Shown here one piece after another: positions 62,205-64,000 of a stretch of DNA of 64,000 bases; position 1 is the stretch's first letter, and each line of letters starts with the position of its first letter. A program made the translations under genes and the position numbers. Source of the DNA: Zonotrichia leucophrys gambelii (Eukaryota > Chordata > Aves > Passeriformes > Passerellidae). Location of the stretch: the NCBI RefSeq assembly GCF_028769735.1, contig NC_088178.1:8188001-8252000 (forward strand), in the 5' to 3' direction. A model generated the notes under the pieces. That model worked only from the letters and a program-made list of their open reading frames with translations, had not been told where the DNA came from and searched no databases.

Positions 62205-62370
62205 AATCAGCAGATAATTCAGGTCAGAAAGGACGTTTGGAGGTCTCTTGTCCAAACCCTTGCTCAAAGCAGGGTCAGCTTTGGGCTCAGACTCATATTT
62301 CTGGGACCCTGTCCAGGCACAAATGTTCACATTGAGAACATTTCCGAGGCTGGATGCTGTGACAGTGCAC
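62205..62370 (-). mobile_element. CR1-type LINE 3' fragment
   Basis: The plus strand shows 'aattcaggtcagaaaggacgtttggaggtctcttgtccaaacccttgctcaaagcagggtcagctttgg' and then 'gggaccctgtccaggcac' and 'gagaacatttccgaggctgg'. This matches the reversed 3' end of a CR1 subfamily ('ggaaaggacctctggaggtcatctagtccaa...ctgctcaaagcaggg'). It is diverged and 5'-truncated. The frame of 188 codons at 62094-62660 on the opposite strand runs across it and is not a gene. Confidence 0.85.
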
Positions 62371-64000
62371 ACATGATATCCTATGCCCATGATAGGAACC
62401 TCAGTGTGACAAACAGCTGCTCTGACCGCTCCAGACTCCTCCTGAGCTGTGTCCGTGGAGCCTCAGGCTGGAAGGCTCTTGGGGAGGATCTGTTGGAGAG
62501 TGGGGGGCCAGTCCTGATGTCCCAGGGTGCTGTGAGTGATGTGGGGAACGTGAATCACCGGCCACTCTGCTGGGTCCTCCCAGCTAATGACCAGGGATGT
62601 GGCTGTGCACAAGTGAGAGCAATTAGACCTCCCTCTTCCCCTGAAGTTCAAGTCAATTAGCATGTGCTCGGCTTGTGCAGTGGTGAGCTGCGTGCAATTT
62701 AGCAAAGCGTCAAGTGGTTAAATTGATTGGGTTTGGCACTTAAGCTGCCAGGAGGAAGAGATGATTTTCTTCTGTGCCTGATGAGGGCATATTATACTTG
62801 ACAAGCAAATATCAATACTATTAGAACTACCAAAACAATCCTTATACAGAAGATGTTTATAAAATATATTTACATTAGTGCCAATAACAGTAAAAATGAG
62901 GAGAATGATGAACACAAACTCCATCTGTAGCTGTGAAAGAGTAGCTATATAGACTGGCACTAGTTCAGCTATCTTCAGAAATTTTAGTCCTTTCATTAAG
63001 GATGCCAGAAGCAGACTCATAGAAATATTTACATTTTTATTTCAGAGCCTCACTTTGGAGATGCTTTTGTTGTCACTGAAGCGTGAGTATCAGCAGAAGT
63101 TATTTAAACTTGTTCATTTCTAGAAATTAAAGATCTGATTATATTGGAGATATTTTAGGTTCTTTTTAGGGTAAGCTACACATTGCAGTGCTGAGTTCTG
63201 CAAATCTTTGTCTGTATATCATCATCCTCTTACTGCTTGACTTGATAGAGAGCTGGGTCAAACATTTGTCTCATTTATGGTAATAGAGTTCATGACTGTT
63301 TGCTGTATAGGAAACTAGCAAAGCCCTGGTATAGGCATCCAAAATGCAAATTAAATAGCCATAAATAACACCAAAGGAAAATACCTGCTCTGTGCTGTGC
63401 TGCAAAGATACAGAGCAGTGCTGTACAGTTCTGACTGGATTATGAACAGCAGGCATTACAGCACATTGTTACACTGCCCTTTGCAGCAACCAGGGGTTTT
63501 TCAAGTTCTGTTTATTTTACTTTCATTGTATGGAGGCTGCAGCCCACTTGAAAGTAAATAAAATTATGAAATATATTTTCTGTGAGGAGAAGAAAGCCAG
63601 AATGCAATCAGCAGTACCTGAAACACACACACTCAGTGCTTCTTAGCAGATGTGTTCCTGAATAGAATGCCCAGGCATTAGCATTTTTAATGTCCTCTTA
63701 ACAGCATATGATAGATGTGTCATGAATAATTAGATATTATTAACTACTGAACAGTGCTTAATTCACTTACCTGCTGGTACATTTGCCCTTTCTATCTGAC
63801 AGCTCAAGTTGAATAAATGCTATCTCTGACTCTGAACCACCAGCTGTATGGGGCACAAAGGTCAGCCTTTCACATCTCAGAGTGAAAGCTTTTACACTGA
63901 ATAGTAATGCAGCTCCTGAGTCTGAACTGTTTGAAGGAGAACACCAGTGATAGAACTGGTGCTGGACCTTGCTCCGGGATTGCATGGTGTGTTAGCACAT
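62371..64000. other. Non-coding sequence, no gene seen
   Basis: A GC-richer segment continues to about 62680 and could hold more diverged repeat sequence. The rest is AT-rich with no frame over about 100 codons. No feature is recognised up to the window end. Confidence 0.72.

Noticed and set aside
62094..62660. 188-codon plus-strand frame
   Set aside because: It crosses an antisense CR1 fragment and GC-richer flanking DNA, with no recognisable domain.

Overview
This window reads as non-coding nuclear DNA of a bird, most likely a neoavian and possibly a songbird. The base composition is AT-rich. The recognisable repeats are CR1-type LINE 3' ends, with their 'gttggaa...gacct...tccaac' tails, and decayed endogenous-retrovirus LTRs of avian type. 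There is no operon structure or dense coding as in a prokaryote, and no abundant Alu-, B1- or L1-like sequence as in a mammal. These calls rest on memory of repeat families; no database was searched.

I find no protein-coding exon, tRNA, rRNA or CRISPR array that I can support. The open frames are short, are not protein-like, or lie on repeats. The window is best described as a gene desert or part of a very large intron.

Layout: (1) 1-12 kb is AT-rich unique sequence with a possible solo LTR (about 1655-2010), a 47-bp tandem duplication (2137-2230), a TCTG microsatellite (5441-5461), and a poly(A)-tailed stretch on the minus strand (6556-6805) that might be an old retrocopy. (2) 12-24 kb holds a short CR1 tail (12.1 kb), a perfect 26-bp palindrome (17642-17667), a 470-bp CR1 3' end whose ORF2 C-terminus is still open (20704-21175), and another CR1 fragment (23.2-23.4 kb). 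(3) 24-36 kb holds an ATGG microsatellite (28654-28724), a possible ancient MITE-like relic (about 28785-28990), and a decayed minus-strand ERV LTR (about 35746-36283). (4) 36-46 kb holds a CR1 tail (about 42280-42406) and the most conspicuous compositional feature, a GC- and CpG-rich patch at about 45170-45660 built around a roughly 60-bp minisatellite. (5) 46-64 kb holds a 41-bp tandem duplication (47775-47856), an ERV LTR 3' end (about 53850-54208), and a CR1 fragment (62205-62370).

There are no interacting genes to describe. The functional questions left open are whether any AT-rich unique blocks are conserved enhancers and whether the GC-rich patch is an unmethylated CpG island or only a repeat. 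I did not find a convincing new biological system here.
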